Assembly: GCF_023101205.1 (NCBI RefSeq)
Contig: NZ_CP078078.1
Location: forward strand, 434,001-498,000
DNA: 64,000 nt
Reading direction: 5' to 3'
Source: Microbacterium aurugineum
Lineage (GTDB): Bacteria > Actinomycetota > Actinomycetes > Actinomycetales > Microbacteriaceae
The translations under genes were made by a program, and so were the position numbers. Positions 54,047-62,858 of this stretch are shown here, one piece after another. The notes beneath the pieces were generated by a model. The model was not told the origin of the DNA. It searched no databases and saw only the letters and a list, made by a program, of their open reading frames with translations. Position 1 is the first letter of the stretch. Each line of letters opens with the position of its first letter.

Positions 54047-54721
54047 ATGGCCAACGGCGGGCCCGTCTGCGGGCCGATCTCGAGCTACTCCCGGGTGCAG
54101 ATCCTGCACTTGCTCTTCGAAGCGGGAAGTTCGCAGACCCGAGCCGCCGTATCGATCGCGGAGCTGTGCGAGGCGACCGGACTCCACGCGAACACGGTCC
54201 GTGAGCACCTGCAGCGCCTGATCGAAGGCGGGTACGTGATCCCGACGATCGAGCACCGCACCACGCGGGGGCGTCCGCGCACGCTGTACAGCGCGGCCAC
54301 CGGAGCCCCGGGCGCCTCCAGCCCGGTCGCGCGTGACAAGGCCAAGGCGGCTGCTCGTCGGGGCGACCTGATGCGCAGCATGCTGCCGGATTCGGCGCCC
54401 GACCTCGGCCGTGAAGCCACCTATCAGCTCGACGCGCTCGTGGAGCACCTGGAGGAGAGCGGCTTCGAGCCCGTGGTCGACGACCGCCGGCTCACGGTCG
54501 ACCTCAGCCCGTGCCCGCACGCGGCGGGCCGTTCCGAAGACCGCCCGATGCTCTGCCGTGTGCACCTCGAGCTCATGCAGAGCGTGTTGAACGAGGCCGG
54601 TGGACCCCTCGAAGCCGAGTGCGTCCGCGATGCGGTCCTCGCATCGGACTGCACCGTCCAGCTGCGTGACAGCACGAGGCAGCGGCAGCACAGAACAGGA
54701 GTCGTGCATGGAATGGCTTGA
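54047..54721 (+). CDS. Winged-helix regulator with four C-terminal cysteines, ahead of cydABDC
   Basis: A 224-residue regulator. The winged helix is at residues about 14-82 (VSIAELCEATGLHANTVREHLQRLIEGGYV, TRGRPRTLY), like SufR/ArsR-type proteins. The C-terminal domain has Cys156, Cys170, Cys192 and Cys202 (SPCPHAA, PMLCRVHLELM, AECVRD, ASDCTV), a spacing reminiscent of the Fe-S cluster ligands of SufR. Its end overlaps cydA by 14 bases, so it is the first gene of the cytochrome bd operon. A redox- or cluster-sensing role is inference. AATACT lies six bases before the ATG. Confidence 0.85.
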   Translation: MANGGPVCGPISSYSRVQILHLLFEAGSSQTRAAVSIAELCEATGLHANTVREHLQRLIEGGYVIPTIEHRTTRGRPRTLYSAATGAPGASSPVARDKAKAAARRGDLMRSMLPDSAPDLGREATYQLDALVEHLEESGFEPVVDDRRLTVDLSPCPHAAGRSEDRPMLCRVHLELMQSVLNEAGGPLEAECVRDAVLASDCTVQLRDSTRQRQHRTGVVHGMA

Positions 54722-56123
54722 TCCGCTCGCGCTCGCCCGATGGCAATTCGGGTTGACCACGGTCTATCACTACCTCTTCGTCCCCCTGACGATCGGCATG
54801 GCGCTGGTCGCCGCGATCTTCCAGACCGCGTGGGTGCGCACCGGCAAGGTCCAGTACCTGCACCTGACCCGCTTCTTCGGCAAGATCTTCCTCATCAACT
54901 TCGCGATGGGCGTCGTCACCGGCATCGTGCAGGAGTTCCAGTTCGGCATGAACTGGTCGGACTACTCCCGCTTCGTCGGCGACGTGTTCGGTGCTCCGCT
55001 CGCCTTCGAGGGCCTGCTGGCGTTCTTCTTCGAGGCGACCTTCATCGGTCTCTGGATCTTCGGCTGGGACAAGCTCCCGCAGAAGCTGCACCTGGCCACC
55101 ATCTGGTGCGTGTCGATCGGCAGCATCCTGTCGGCGTACTTCATCATCGCGGCCAACGCGTTCATGCAGAACCCGGTCGGCTACACGTTCAACCCCGAGA
55201 CCAACCGAGCCGAGCTCACCGACTTCTGGGCGCTGCTGACCAACCCGGTCGCGCTGGCCGCGTTCCCGCACACGATCTTCGGCGCGCTGATGTTCGCGGC
55301 CGGTGTCGTGATCTCTGTCTCCGCCTGGCACCTCGCTCGCGGACAGCACTTCGACACCATGCGGATCTCGCTGAAGTTCGGACTGTGGGCGATGATCGTC
55401 TCGACCGCGGGTGTCGTGCTCACGGGTGACCAGCTCGGCCTGGCGATGTACGCCGCGCAACCCATGAAGATGGCAGCGGCTGAAGCGACCTTCAACACGG
55501 TGTGCGGACCGGACGCGTCCTTCAGCCTGTTCACCCTCGGCACCCCGGACGGCAGTTCCGAACTGTTCTCGATCCGCGTCCCCTACCTGCTGTCCCTGCT
55601 GTCGACGCACACGCTCGACGCGTGTGTTCACGGCATCAACGACCTGAACGCCGAGTACGCCCAGACCTACGCCGCCACCGGTCTGACGGACTTCGCCCCG
55701 ATCCTGTGGGTCACCTACTGGGCGTTCCGCTGGATGATCGGCCTGGGCATGGCCGCCGCGCTCGTGGCCGTCGCCGGCCTGTGGCTCACCCGCAAGGGCG
55801 CCAAGAAGCCCCCGGCACCGTGGATGTGGAAGCTCGCGATCTGGTCGTTCCCGCTCGCCCTCGTCGCCAACATCATGGGATGGGTCTTCACGGAGATGGG
55901 CCGACAGCCCTGGATCGTGTTCGGGCTGATGACCACGCAGGACGGCGTCTCGCCGGGCGTCAGCGGACTCGAGGTGCTGATATCGCTCATCGCGTTCACC
56001 GCGATCTACGCGGCCCTCGCCGTGGTCGAGGTCCGACTCATCGTCAAGGCCGCGCAGAAGGGCCCGGACACCGAAGAACAACCGCATGACGAGACGGCCC
56101 AGCTGCCGTCGGTCGTCTACTGA
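54708..56123 (+). CDS. cydA: Cytochrome bd quinol oxidase subunit I
   Basis: A 471-residue membrane protein with about nine helices. His21 in VYHYLF is the heme b595 ligand. The quinol loop region and the late GRQPW motif (MGRQPWIVFG) are present; the Q-loop is of the short type. It is a terminal oxidase with high oxygen affinity. AGGAG at 54697-54701 precedes the ATG, which lies inside the end of the regulator gene. cydB follows after 14 bases. Confidence 0.96.
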   Translation: MEWLDPLALARWQFGLTTVYHYLFVPLTIGMALVAAIFQTAWVRTGKVQYLHLTRFFGKIFLINFAMGVVTGIVQEFQFGMNWSDYSRFVGDVFGAPLAFEGLLAFFFEATFIGLWIFGWDKLPQKLHLATIWCVSIGSILSAYFIIAANAFMQNPVGYTFNPETNRAELTDFWALLTNPVALAAFPHTIFGALMFAAGVVISVSAWHLARGQHFDTMRISLKFGLWAMIVSTAGVVLTGDQLGLAMYAAQPMKMAAAEATFNTVCGPDASFSLFTLGTPDGSSELFSIRVPYLLSLLSTHTLDACVHGINDLNAEYAQTYAATGLTDFAPILWVTYWAFRWMIGLGMAAALVAVAGLWLTRKGAKKPPAPWMWKLAIWSFPLALVANIMGWVFTEMGRQPWIVFGLMTTQDGVSPGVSGLEVLISLIAFTAIYAALAVVEVRLIVKAAQKGPDTEEQPHDETAQLPSVVY

Positions 56124-56137
56124 GGGGGAGGAGCATC

Positions 56138-57166
56138 ATGGATCTCGCAACACTCTGGTTCTTCATCGTCGCGTTCTTCTTCGTGGGCTACTTCGTGCTC
56201 GACGGGTTCGACTTCGGCGTCGGCATGTCGCTGCCATTCCTCGGCAAGAACGATGTCTCGCGCCGTCAGGTCATCAACACGATCGGTCCGGTCTGGGACC
56301 TCAACGAGACGTGGGTCATCGTCGCCGGTGCCGTGCTGTTCGCGTCGTTCCCCGAGTGGTACGCCACCCTGTTCAGCGGTTTCTACCTGCCGCTGCTGCT
56401 GATCCTGCTGGCGCTGATCCTGCGCGGGGTGTCCTTCGAGTACCGGCACCAGCGCGACAGCGTGAAGTGGAAGGCCGGATTCGACCGGATGATCGTGATC
56501 GGGTCCGCCGTTCCCGCTCTGCTCTGGGGCGTCGCCTTCGGCAACATCGTGCAGGGGGTGGCGATCGATGAGAACCACATCTACGTCGGCGGCTTCTTCT
56601 CGCTGCTGAACCCGTACGCGCTGCTGGTCGGCGTCACCACGTTGCTGCTGTTCTTCCTGCACGGTGTGCTGTTCGTCGCTCTCAAGACCGATGGACAGGT
56701 GCACGAGGATGCGCAGAAGCTGGCGAAGAAGGCTGCTCTTCCGACGATCCTCGTCGCGGCCGGAACGGTGATCTGGACGGTGGCGATCGCGATGGGCCGC
56801 GAGGCTCCGCTGCTCTGGCTCGTCATCGGCACCGGGGTGCTCGCGGCGGTCAGCCTGATCGCGGCCGTCGGGTTCTCGCTCGTCCGACGTGACGGGTGGG
56901 CCTTCTTCTCCGGGATGCTCACGGTGATGTTCGCCGTGGTCATGCTCTTCTCGGCGCTGTTCCCGTTCGTGATGCCCTCGACGATCGACCCGGCGTACAG
57001 CCTGACGATCGCGAACGCATCCAGCACCCCGTACACGCTGCAGATCATGAGCTGGACGGCCCTGGTCGCGATGCCGCTCGTGCTCGCATACCAGGCCTGG
57101 ACGTACTGGGTCTTCCGCAAGCGCATCACCCGGAAGTCCATCGAGGGGGCACCGGCGCACGCGTGA
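56138..57166 (+). CDS. cydB: Cytochrome bd quinol oxidase subunit II
   Basis: A 342-residue membrane protein with about eight helices. It opens with LATLWFFIVAFFFVGYFVLDGFDFGVG, the CydB signature, and continues with NTIGPVWDLNETWVIVAGAVLFASFPEWYA. GGGGAGGAG precedes the ATG. It overlaps cydD by four bases (GTGA), so oxidase and exporter subunits are made from one transcript. Confidence 0.96.
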   Translation: MDLATLWFFIVAFFFVGYFVLDGFDFGVGMSLPFLGKNDVSRRQVINTIGPVWDLNETWVIVAGAVLFASFPEWYATLFSGFYLPLLLILLALILRGVSFEYRHQRDSVKWKAGFDRMIVIGSAVPALLWGVAFGNIVQGVAIDENHIYVGGFFSLLNPYALLVGVTTLLLFFLHGVLFVALKTDGQVHEDAQKLAKKAALPTILVAAGTVIWTVAIAMGREAPLLWLVIGTGVLAAVSLIAAVGFSLVRRDGWAFFSGMLTVMFAVVMLFSALFPFVMPSTIDPAYSLTIANASSTPYTLQIMSWTALVAMPLVLAYQAWTYWVFRKRITRKSIEGAPAHA

Positions 57167-58821
57167 AACCCGTCGATCCGAGACTGCTGCGCTACGCGGG
57201 TGCCGCGAGGGGATTCCTCGCGGCATCCGCGTTGATCGGCGTGGTCCAGACGGCGGTCGTGATCGTGTTCGCCTGGCTGCTGACGGATGCGGTGACCGGG
57301 GCGATCGCCGGGCGCGACGTGACGGCGTCCCTGCTCTGGCTGCTGGTCACGGCACTGCTTCGCGGTGTGCTCATCGCCGCGTCCGATGCGGCGGGCACCC
57401 GTGCTGCGGCCAAGACCGGCATGCAGCTGCGGTCCGCGTTGATCGCGGCGGTGGGACGGCTCGGGCCGGGGTGGCTGGCGCAGCGGAACCAGACCGAACT
57501 CGCGGTGACCGCCGGACATGGTCTGGAAGCGCTGGACGCCTACTTCGCGCGCTACATCCCGCAGCTCGTGCTGACCGTCATCGCGACGCCCGTGCTGGTC
57601 GCGGTGATGTGGTGGCAGGACTGGCCGAGCGGTCTCACCGCTCTCATCACGCTGCCGCTGATCCCGCTGTTCCTCATCCTGATCGGGATGGCGACGCGCA
57701 CGGTGCAGAAGCGGCAGTGGCAGACGTTGCAGCGGCTCGCGGCCCGGTTCGCCGACACGGTGCAGGGACTCTCGACGCTGCGGCTCTTCGGGCGCGACCG
57801 ACGCGCGGCGGACCGCATCGAGGTCACGGCAGACGAGTACCGGCGCGAGACCATGAAGGTGCTGCGGTTCTCGTTCCTGTCCGGGTTCGCGATGGAGCTG
57901 CTGGCCTCGATCGCGGTCGCCCTGATCGCCGTGTCGGTCGGGTTCCGGCTGTTGTCGGGGGACCTCACGCTCGAGGTGGGGCTATTCGTGCTGCTGCTCG
58001 CGCCCGAGGCGTTCCTGCCGATCCGACAGGTGGGGGTGCAGTTCCACGCCGCGGCCGAGGGCGTCGCCGCGACCGAGGACGTGTTCGAGGTGCTCGATGC
58101 GGCGCGGACAGGTGCACGGATGCAGGAGCTTCCGACGGATGCCGGACGAATCGCCGTCGAAGCTTCCGACATCCGTCCATCCGTCCTGCAGGTGGACCGA
58201 CTGGAAGGCGCGGCGCTCGTGGTCGAGGGGGTGCAGGTGCGCGATCTGCCCCCGGTGTCCTTCACCGCGACGCCGGGGACGATCACGCTGATCGAGGGGC
58301 CCAGTGGCTCGGGCAAGTCGTCGCTTCTCGCGGCGCTGCGGGGCGCTGCCGACTATGAGGGGACGGCCGTGTTCGCCGGGCAGAGTCTTCGCGGGCTCGC
58401 TCCGGCCGGGTGGCTGGCCTGGGCAGGGCAAGCACCGGGGCTGATGCGCGGCACGGTCGCAGACAACGTCGCCCTCGGAGACCCGGCACCGGATGCCGAC
58501 CGCGTCCGTGCAGCACTGGATGAGGCACGCGCCGAGAGCATCGACGCGGCACTCGAACTCGGTGTGCAGGGAAGTGGGCTCTCGGGCGGTCAGGCGCAGC
58601 GGGTGGCCGTGGCGCGCGCGCTGTACCGGCAGCAGACCGATCCCGGACGTGTGCTCGCCCTGGACGAGCCCTCGAGCGCGCTGGACCCGGAGACCGAGGA
58701 ACGGTTGTGGCAGTCGTTGCGCGCGCGGGCGGATGCCGGAGCGACGATCCTGCTCGTGTCGCACCGGCGGTCGGCGCGCCGCATCGCGGATCAGGTCGTG
58801 GCGCTGGGGGTGGACGCATGA
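57163..58821 (+). CDS. cydD: ABC exporter subunit CydD
   Basis: A 552-residue half transporter with six membrane helices followed by an ATPase domain. Walker A is GPSGSGKSS near residue 383, the signature is LSGGQAQRVAVARAL, and Walker B is VLALDEPSSALD. With CydC it exports reduced thiols (cysteine/glutathione in E. coli) and binds heme, which cytochrome bd assembly needs. The GTG start overlaps cydB and the stop overlaps cydC (ATGA). Confidence 0.93.
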   Translation: MKPVDPRLLRYAGAARGFLAASALIGVVQTAVVIVFAWLLTDAVTGAIAGRDVTASLLWLLVTALLRGVLIAASDAAGTRAAAKTGMQLRSALIAAVGRLGPGWLAQRNQTELAVTAGHGLEALDAYFARYIPQLVLTVIATPVLVAVMWWQDWPSGLTALITLPLIPLFLILIGMATRTVQKRQWQTLQRLAARFADTVQGLSTLRLFGRDRRAADRIEVTADEYRRETMKVLRFSFLSGFAMELLASIAVALIAVSVGFRLLSGDLTLEVGLFVLLLAPEAFLPIRQVGVQFHAAAEGVAATEDVFEVLDAARTGARMQELPTDAGRIAVEASDIRPSVLQVDRLEGAALVVEGVQVRDLPPVSFTATPGTITLIEGPSGSGKSSLLAALRGAADYEGTAVFAGQSLRGLAPAGWLAWAGQAPGLMRGTVADNVALGDPAPDADRVRAALDEARAESIDAALELGVQGSGLSGGQAQRVAVARALYRQQTDPGRVLALDEPSSALDPETEERLWQSLRARADAGATILLVSHRRSARRIADQVVALGVDA

Positions 58822-60485
58822 CCGGACTGACGCGCGGACAGCGGGTTCGCAGCATCCTCCGGCTCGCGCAGCCGTCGGTCGGACGCTTCGTGCCCGGTCT
58901 CATCTGGGGTGTGCTGTCCGCGGCGGCCGCCGTGAGCTTGCTCGCGGTCAGTGGCTGGCTGATCGTGAGCGCCTCGATCGTCGACTCGCTGGTTCCGCTG
59001 TCGATCGCCGTGGTCGGCGTCCGGTTCTTCGCTGTGTCGCGCGCCGTCACCCGCTACCTCGAACGTCTGAGCGGGCATGATGCGGCACTGCGTCAGCTCG
59101 CCTCCACACGCGCCGACATGGTGCGTCGACTGATCCCGCTCTCGCCGGCCGGACTCGGCTCGACCGACCGCGGTCAAGTGCTCACGGCCCTCGTCGACGA
59201 CGTCGAGAACCTGCAGAACCTCCCGCTGCGGGTGGTACAGCCGCTGGGGGTCGCTGCGCTCGTCGCGGTGGGTGCCGTCGGTTTCATCGCGTTCGTCTCG
59301 CCGCCCGCCGCCCTCACCCTCGCCGTCTGCCTGCTGGTCGCCGCGGCCGTGGCGATCGGACTCGGCTGGGTGTTCGGCTCCCGCGCCGAAGCACTCGTGT
59401 CCGCGCGTCGGGCTGAGCTCTCGGCGGCGCTGGTCGATTACTTCGCGAGCCTCGATGTCCTCCTCGCGTATGGGGCGGAGGAGCAGGCGCGGGCACGGAT
59501 CACCGCCGCCGACGGGGAGCTGCGTCGGCTCGTCTCCCGCGCATCGCTGGCGCAGGCCGTCGCTGCCGGGGTGGTCTCCGCGGTCGCCGGAGCGGCGTCG
59601 GTGTGGGCGCTCGCCGCCGCGGCGCCCGGCCTCGTCGACGGGGCGATCGACGGGCCGTGGTTGGCCGTGGCGGTGCTGGTGCCGATGGTGGTGTTCGAGA
59701 TCTTCGGCGCCGTGCCGATCGCTGCGGCGTCGTGGCGGAGTGTCCGATCGAGTGCGGAGCGCATCGTCGACGTGCTGCCCGACCGGATGCCGCAGGAGCT
59801 GCGTTCCGACGCGGGTGAAGACGTCGAGGTCGACGGCACGCCGGTGGTGCGGATGCGCGACGTGCGTGCGTCCTGGCCGGGGGGAACCCCGGCGCTCTCC
59901 GGCGTCGACCTCGATCTCCGACCCGGTGAGCGGGTGCTGGTGACGGGATCGAGCGGGGCCGGGAAGAGCTCGTTGGCCGCGGCCCTCGTCGGTTTCCTCC
60001 GCGTGGAGGGCGAGTACCGGATCGGGGACCGCGACGCGTCGGAGTTGTCCGGTCCGACCCTGCGCCGGGTCATCGGCCTGTGCGAGCAGAGCCCGCAGCT
60101 GTTCGACGAGGACATCCGTCAGAACCTGCTCTTCGCGCGTGACACCGCGGATGATGAGGAACTCTTCGCCGTGCTCGACCGGGTGGGGCTCGCGGAGTGG
60201 GCGCGGGAGCGCGGTGGTCTCGATGCGCGGGTCGGCGACCGTGGCGCACTCGTGTCCGGCGGGCAGGCGCAGCGGATCGCGCTCGCCCGGGCCCTGTTGC
60301 GCGGCTTCCCGGTGCTGGTGCTCGACGAGCCGACGGCCGGGGTCGACCCCGAGGCGTCCGATGCGCTGCTGCGTGATCTGCTGGCGGCTGCGGGGTCGCA
60401 GTCCGTGCTGCTGATCTCGCACGTGGTGCCGCCTGCGGGCACCGTCGACCGCGTGGTGCGACTCGACGGCGGACGCACGCTCTAA
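58818..60485 (+). CDS. cydC: ABC exporter subunit CydC
   Basis: A 555-residue half transporter. Six helices (VLSAAAAVSLLAVSGWLIVSAS) precede the ATPase domain with Walker A GSSGAGKSS, signature VSGGQAQRIALARALL and Walker B VLVLDEPTAGVDPEA. Together with CydD it completes the cyd operon cydA-cydB-cydD-cydC. The start overlaps the cydD stop by four bases. It is convergent with the dioxygenase-like gene 18 bases away. Confidence 0.93.
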   Translation: MTGLTRGQRVRSILRLAQPSVGRFVPGLIWGVLSAAAAVSLLAVSGWLIVSASIVDSLVPLSIAVVGVRFFAVSRAVTRYLERLSGHDAALRQLASTRADMVRRLIPLSPAGLGSTDRGQVLTALVDDVENLQNLPLRVVQPLGVAALVAVGAVGFIAFVSPPAALTLAVCLLVAAAVAIGLGWVFGSRAEALVSARRAELSAALVDYFASLDVLLAYGAEEQARARITAADGELRRLVSRASLAQAVAAGVVSAVAGAASVWALAAAAPGLVDGAIDGPWLAVAVLVPMVVFEIFGAVPIAAASWRSVRSSAERIVDVLPDRMPQELRSDAGEDVEVDGTPVVRMRDVRASWPGGTPALSGVDLDLRPGERVLVTGSSGAGKSSLAAALVGFLRVEGEYRIGDRDASELSGPTLRRVIGLCEQSPQLFDEDIRQNLLFARDTADDEELFAVLDRVGLAEWARERGGLDARVGDRGALVSGGQAQRIALARALLRGFPVLVLDEPTAGVDPEASDALLRDLLAAAGSQSVLLISHVVPPAGTVDRVVRLDGGRTL

Positions 60486-60503
60486 GTGAGGACCCCTCGC
60501 GGG

Positions 60504-61280
60504 TCAGGCGTTCATGTCGACGGGCGGTTCCATCACGATGCCCTGCGCTTCGAAGGCACGGCGGCGCTCTTCGATGCGGCGGTGCAACTCGACCTGCGCC
60601 TCATCGACGAACTGCGGATCGAGGTCGACGGTGGGCGGATGCGGGTCGCCGTGGTTCGCGGCGATATACGCGTCGAGTTCGGGGCCGCTGGTCCAGGAGG
60701 TGATGAGCGCGTAGCGGGGTGCGGTGCCGCGATGCCAGACCGCGTGCCAGAAGCGTTGGGTGTCGACGATGATGCGCGAGCCGGCGCGGAGCGGCAGCCG
60801 GACCTCGGTCGCCGGGTCGAAGCGGTCGGCGCGCAGGATCAGCATCGACTCGGTGTCGTCGGACAGATTGAAGAATCCGCGGACGACCCAGCCGGTGCCC
60901 TCTTCGTTGAGCCGGTTGTTGTCGTCCTGGTGCAGGTTGTAGATCGCATCGGCGTACTCGTTCGGCTGCAGCTCGATCACGCGGCACCGTCCGATGCCCG
61001 CGCCGGGCTCCAGCGCGCGACGCTGCAGGGTGGGCGCGATCGCCACCTGGGAGTCGATCCACACGCCGTCCTTGTCGGTGCGCGGCGGCGTGTGGTTCCA
61101 GAAGCCGTTGCAGTCCACGTCGCCCGCGTAGCTGGCGAGCGGGGCGAAGCGCGTGACGCCGGAGGAACGCCAGCGGACGTATTCCAGGTCGAGCCATTCG
61201 GCGGGGTCGCCCGGTGCGGAGTGATCGTCGAGGACGACGTAGCCGGTGTCGGCCAGCGCCTCCGAGGTGATGAAGCCCAT
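60504..61280 (-). CDS. Fe(II)/2-oxoglutarate dioxygenase-like protein
   Basis: A 258-residue protein with a facial-triad pattern: His117-x-Asp119 in NLHQDDNN and a distal His179 (or His183) in FWHAVWHRG, with Arg189 suited to bind 2-oxoglutarate. FNLSDDTESMLILRAD and LPLRAGSRIIVDT are jelly-roll strands. It resembles the 2OG-Fe dioxygenase group that includes free amino-acid hydroxylases. GGGAAGGG precedes ATG 61280; a longer start at 61301 is possible. A 14-bp palindrome lies 47 bases upstream. The substrate is unknown. Confidence 0.72.
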   Translation of the reverse strand: MGFITSEALADTGYVVLDDHSAPGDPAEWLDLEYVRWRSSGVTRFAPLASYAGDVDCNGFWNHTPPRTDKDGVWIDSQVAIAPTLQRRALEPGAGIGRCRVIELQPNEYADAIYNLHQDDNNRLNEEGTGWVVRGFFNLSDDTESMLILRADRFDPATEVRLPLRAGSRIIVDTQRFWHAVWHRGTAPRYALITSWTSGPELDAYIAANHGDPHPPTVDLDPQFVDEAQVELHRRIEERRRAFEAQGIVMEPPVDMNA

Positions 61281-61326
61281 ACTGCGTACCCTTCCCGTCA
61301 TCGCTGCCCCCACAGGCGGCGGGTTC

Positions 61327-61340
61327 TTAGGACATCCTAA
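61327..61340. promoter_or_regulatory. 14-bp palindrome upstream of the dioxygenase gene
   Basis: TTAGGA-CA-TCCTAA is palindromic apart from its two central bases. The TTAGG/CCTAA ends resemble half-sites of DtxR/IdeR iron boxes, but the spacing is shorter than the 19-bp consensus. Its partner is unproven. Confidence 0.5.
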
Positions 61341-61412
61341 CTCTTCGGGCGTCCCGCCGCCCGGTGGCCGGCCGGAGAAAAGCGCGGAATCCCGCGCCGA
61401 TATCCTGGGGTG

Positions 61413-62459
61413 ATGACTCAGCCGCAGGGCGCCCTCCTCGTGGGCAGTGTGAACTTCGACGATGCCGAGACGACGATCCGCACAGCCGTGGATGTGCTCG
61501 GCGCCCGCCTCCGGCGCATCCCGGACGGCGAGGTCGGCAAACGATTCCACTGGATCATGTTCCAGCCCGATGTGATCGGCCAGGCCGAGGGGATCGAGCG
61601 CATCGGCGACGAGCCCATCCCGTTCCCGGCCGGGATCGACGCCCGTGGTCTGCGCATCGGTGAGGGCGTGGACGTAGCGAGCATCGAACTTCCCGCGCTC
61701 GGATACGCGGCGGCCGCGATCGAGTCGTACGCGGTGTTCACGCGCCTCCGTGCGGAGGGTCTCGTGTCGGCCGAGGTGCGGTTCCAGGTGTCGCTGCCGA
61801 CACCGCTCGCCGTGATCTCCTCCTTCTTCCGTGGGGACGACCGGGCGGCGATCGAGTCCGTCTACACCGCCGCGATCCTGCGTGAGCTCGAGGAGATCCT
61901 CGAGGCGATCCCGCACGATGACCTTGCTGTGCAGTGGGATGTGGCCAGCGAGATGGGCATCATCGAGCGAGCAGCCGGTTACGGAGCGGTCATGGAGGCC
62001 TGGTGGCCCGGTGATCCGTTCGACGGCCTCGTCGCGCGGCTGGCCGAACTGATCGACGCCGTGCCGGCAGGCGTGGAGGTCGGCGTGCACCTCTGCTATG
62101 GCGACGCGGGAGAGAAGCACTTCATCGAGCCGATCGATTCCGCGAACCTGGTCCGCTACGCGAACGCGGTCCTGGCGGCGACGGCGCGTCCCCTCACCTG
62201 GTTGCACCTGCCGGTGCCGATCGAGCGCGACGACGAAGGCTACTTCGCCCCTCTCGCCGACCTCGCACCCGTCGAAGAGCTGTACCTCGGACTCGTCCAC
62301 CGCGAAGACGGCGCGGAAGGGGCCGCGCGCCGTGTCGCCGCCGCCCGCCCGTTCGCGGAGCGGTTCGGGGTCGCCACCGAGTGCGGCATCGGTCGTGCAC
62401 CGGCCGGATCGACGGAAGGCATCCTGCGTACGCACGCAGAGGTCGCCGCCGCCTGGTGA
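61413..62459 (+). CDS. MetE/UROD-like barrel protein of unknown function
   Basis: A 348-residue protein resembling the cobalamin-independent methionine synthase / uroporphyrinogen decarboxylase barrel superfamily: LLVGSVNFDDAETTIRTAVDVLGARLRRIPDGEVGKRFHWI, VRFQVSLPTPLAV, VQWDVASEM and GVHLCYGDAGEKHFIEP. The cysteine and histidine zinc ligands of MetE are not obvious, so methyl transfer is uncertain. TATCCT (61401-61406) is six bases before ATG 61413, which is preferred to GTG 61410. It ends just before the tRNA gene. Confidence 0.72.
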   Translation: MTQPQGALLVGSVNFDDAETTIRTAVDVLGARLRRIPDGEVGKRFHWIMFQPDVIGQAEGIERIGDEPIPFPAGIDARGLRIGEGVDVASIELPALGYAAAAIESYAVFTRLRAEGLVSAEVRFQVSLPTPLAVISSFFRGDDRAAIESVYTAAILRELEEILEAIPHDDLAVQWDVASEMGIIERAAGYGAVMEAWWPGDPFDGLVARLAELIDAVPAGVEVGVHLCYGDAGEKHFIEPIDSANLVRYANAVLAATARPLTWLHLPVPIERDDEGYFAPLADLAPVEELYLGLVHREDGAEGAARRVAAARPFAERFGVATECGIGRAPAGSTEGILRTHAEVAAAW

Positions 62460-62513
62460 ACGCTCCGAGCGCCCGATTCGCGCGCTCGCCCGCTCTCGCG
62501 TAAGCTATTCCGC

Positions 62514-62604
62514 GGTGACGTGTCCGAGCGGCCGAAGGTGCAACTCTCGAAAAGTTGTGTAGGGTAACCCCCTACCGTGGGTTCAAATCCCACCGTCACC
62601 GCCA
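62514..62604 (+). tRNA. tRNA-Ser(CGA)
   Basis: Acceptor arm GGTGACG pairs with CGTCACC (62594-62600), followed by G and an encoded CCA. The anticodon stem CAACT/AGTTG holds loop CTCGAAA, anticodon CGA, reading UCG serine codons. The long variable arm (GTGTAGGGTAACCCCCTAC region) is typical of tRNA-Ser, and TTCAAAT is the T loop. TAAGCT (62501-62506) is a plausible -10. Confidence 0.95.
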
Positions 62605-62607
62605 CCG

Positions 62608-62652
62608 CGAAGGCCCCGAATCCCTTGGAAACACTGGGAAGCGGGGCCTTCG
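62608..62652. terminator. Hairpin after tRNA-Ser
   Basis: CGAAGGCCCCG (62608-62618) pairs with CGGGGCCTTCG (62642-62652) around 23 bases. It immediately follows the tRNA and probably terminates it. Confidence 0.7.
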
Positions 62653-62723
62653 TCACACTCGGAGGGCTCGCTGCGGTAACGCAGCAGAAACCAGCTCATG
62701 ATCCGTTGGGCCCGGGTCGTCGG

Positions 62724-62858
62724 CCCAGAGACCAGGACGAACCGTGGGTCGCTTGCCTGCTTGGCGGCTTCGATCACGTTCAGGGCGCCGTCTCGATCCA
62801 CGCGGATCGGATCTCCCGCGGCAGCGAAGACCACGGCGTCGACGCCGGTCAGGCTCAA
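62724..62858 (-). pseudogene. Fragment of an NAD(P)H-binding atypical SDR gene
   Basis: The frame starting TTG at 62858 reads LTGVDAVVFAAAGDPIRVDRDGALNVIEAAKQ and RFVLVSGP, which matches the middle of YwnB-like NAD(P)H-binding SDR proteins. The N-terminal Rossmann motif and the C-terminal half are missing, and past about 62724 the frame runs into the tRNA terminator and tRNA. It overlaps the stop of the intact SDR gene upstream. It is best read as a truncated remnant left by a deletion or insertion next to the tRNA gene. Confidence 0.6.
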
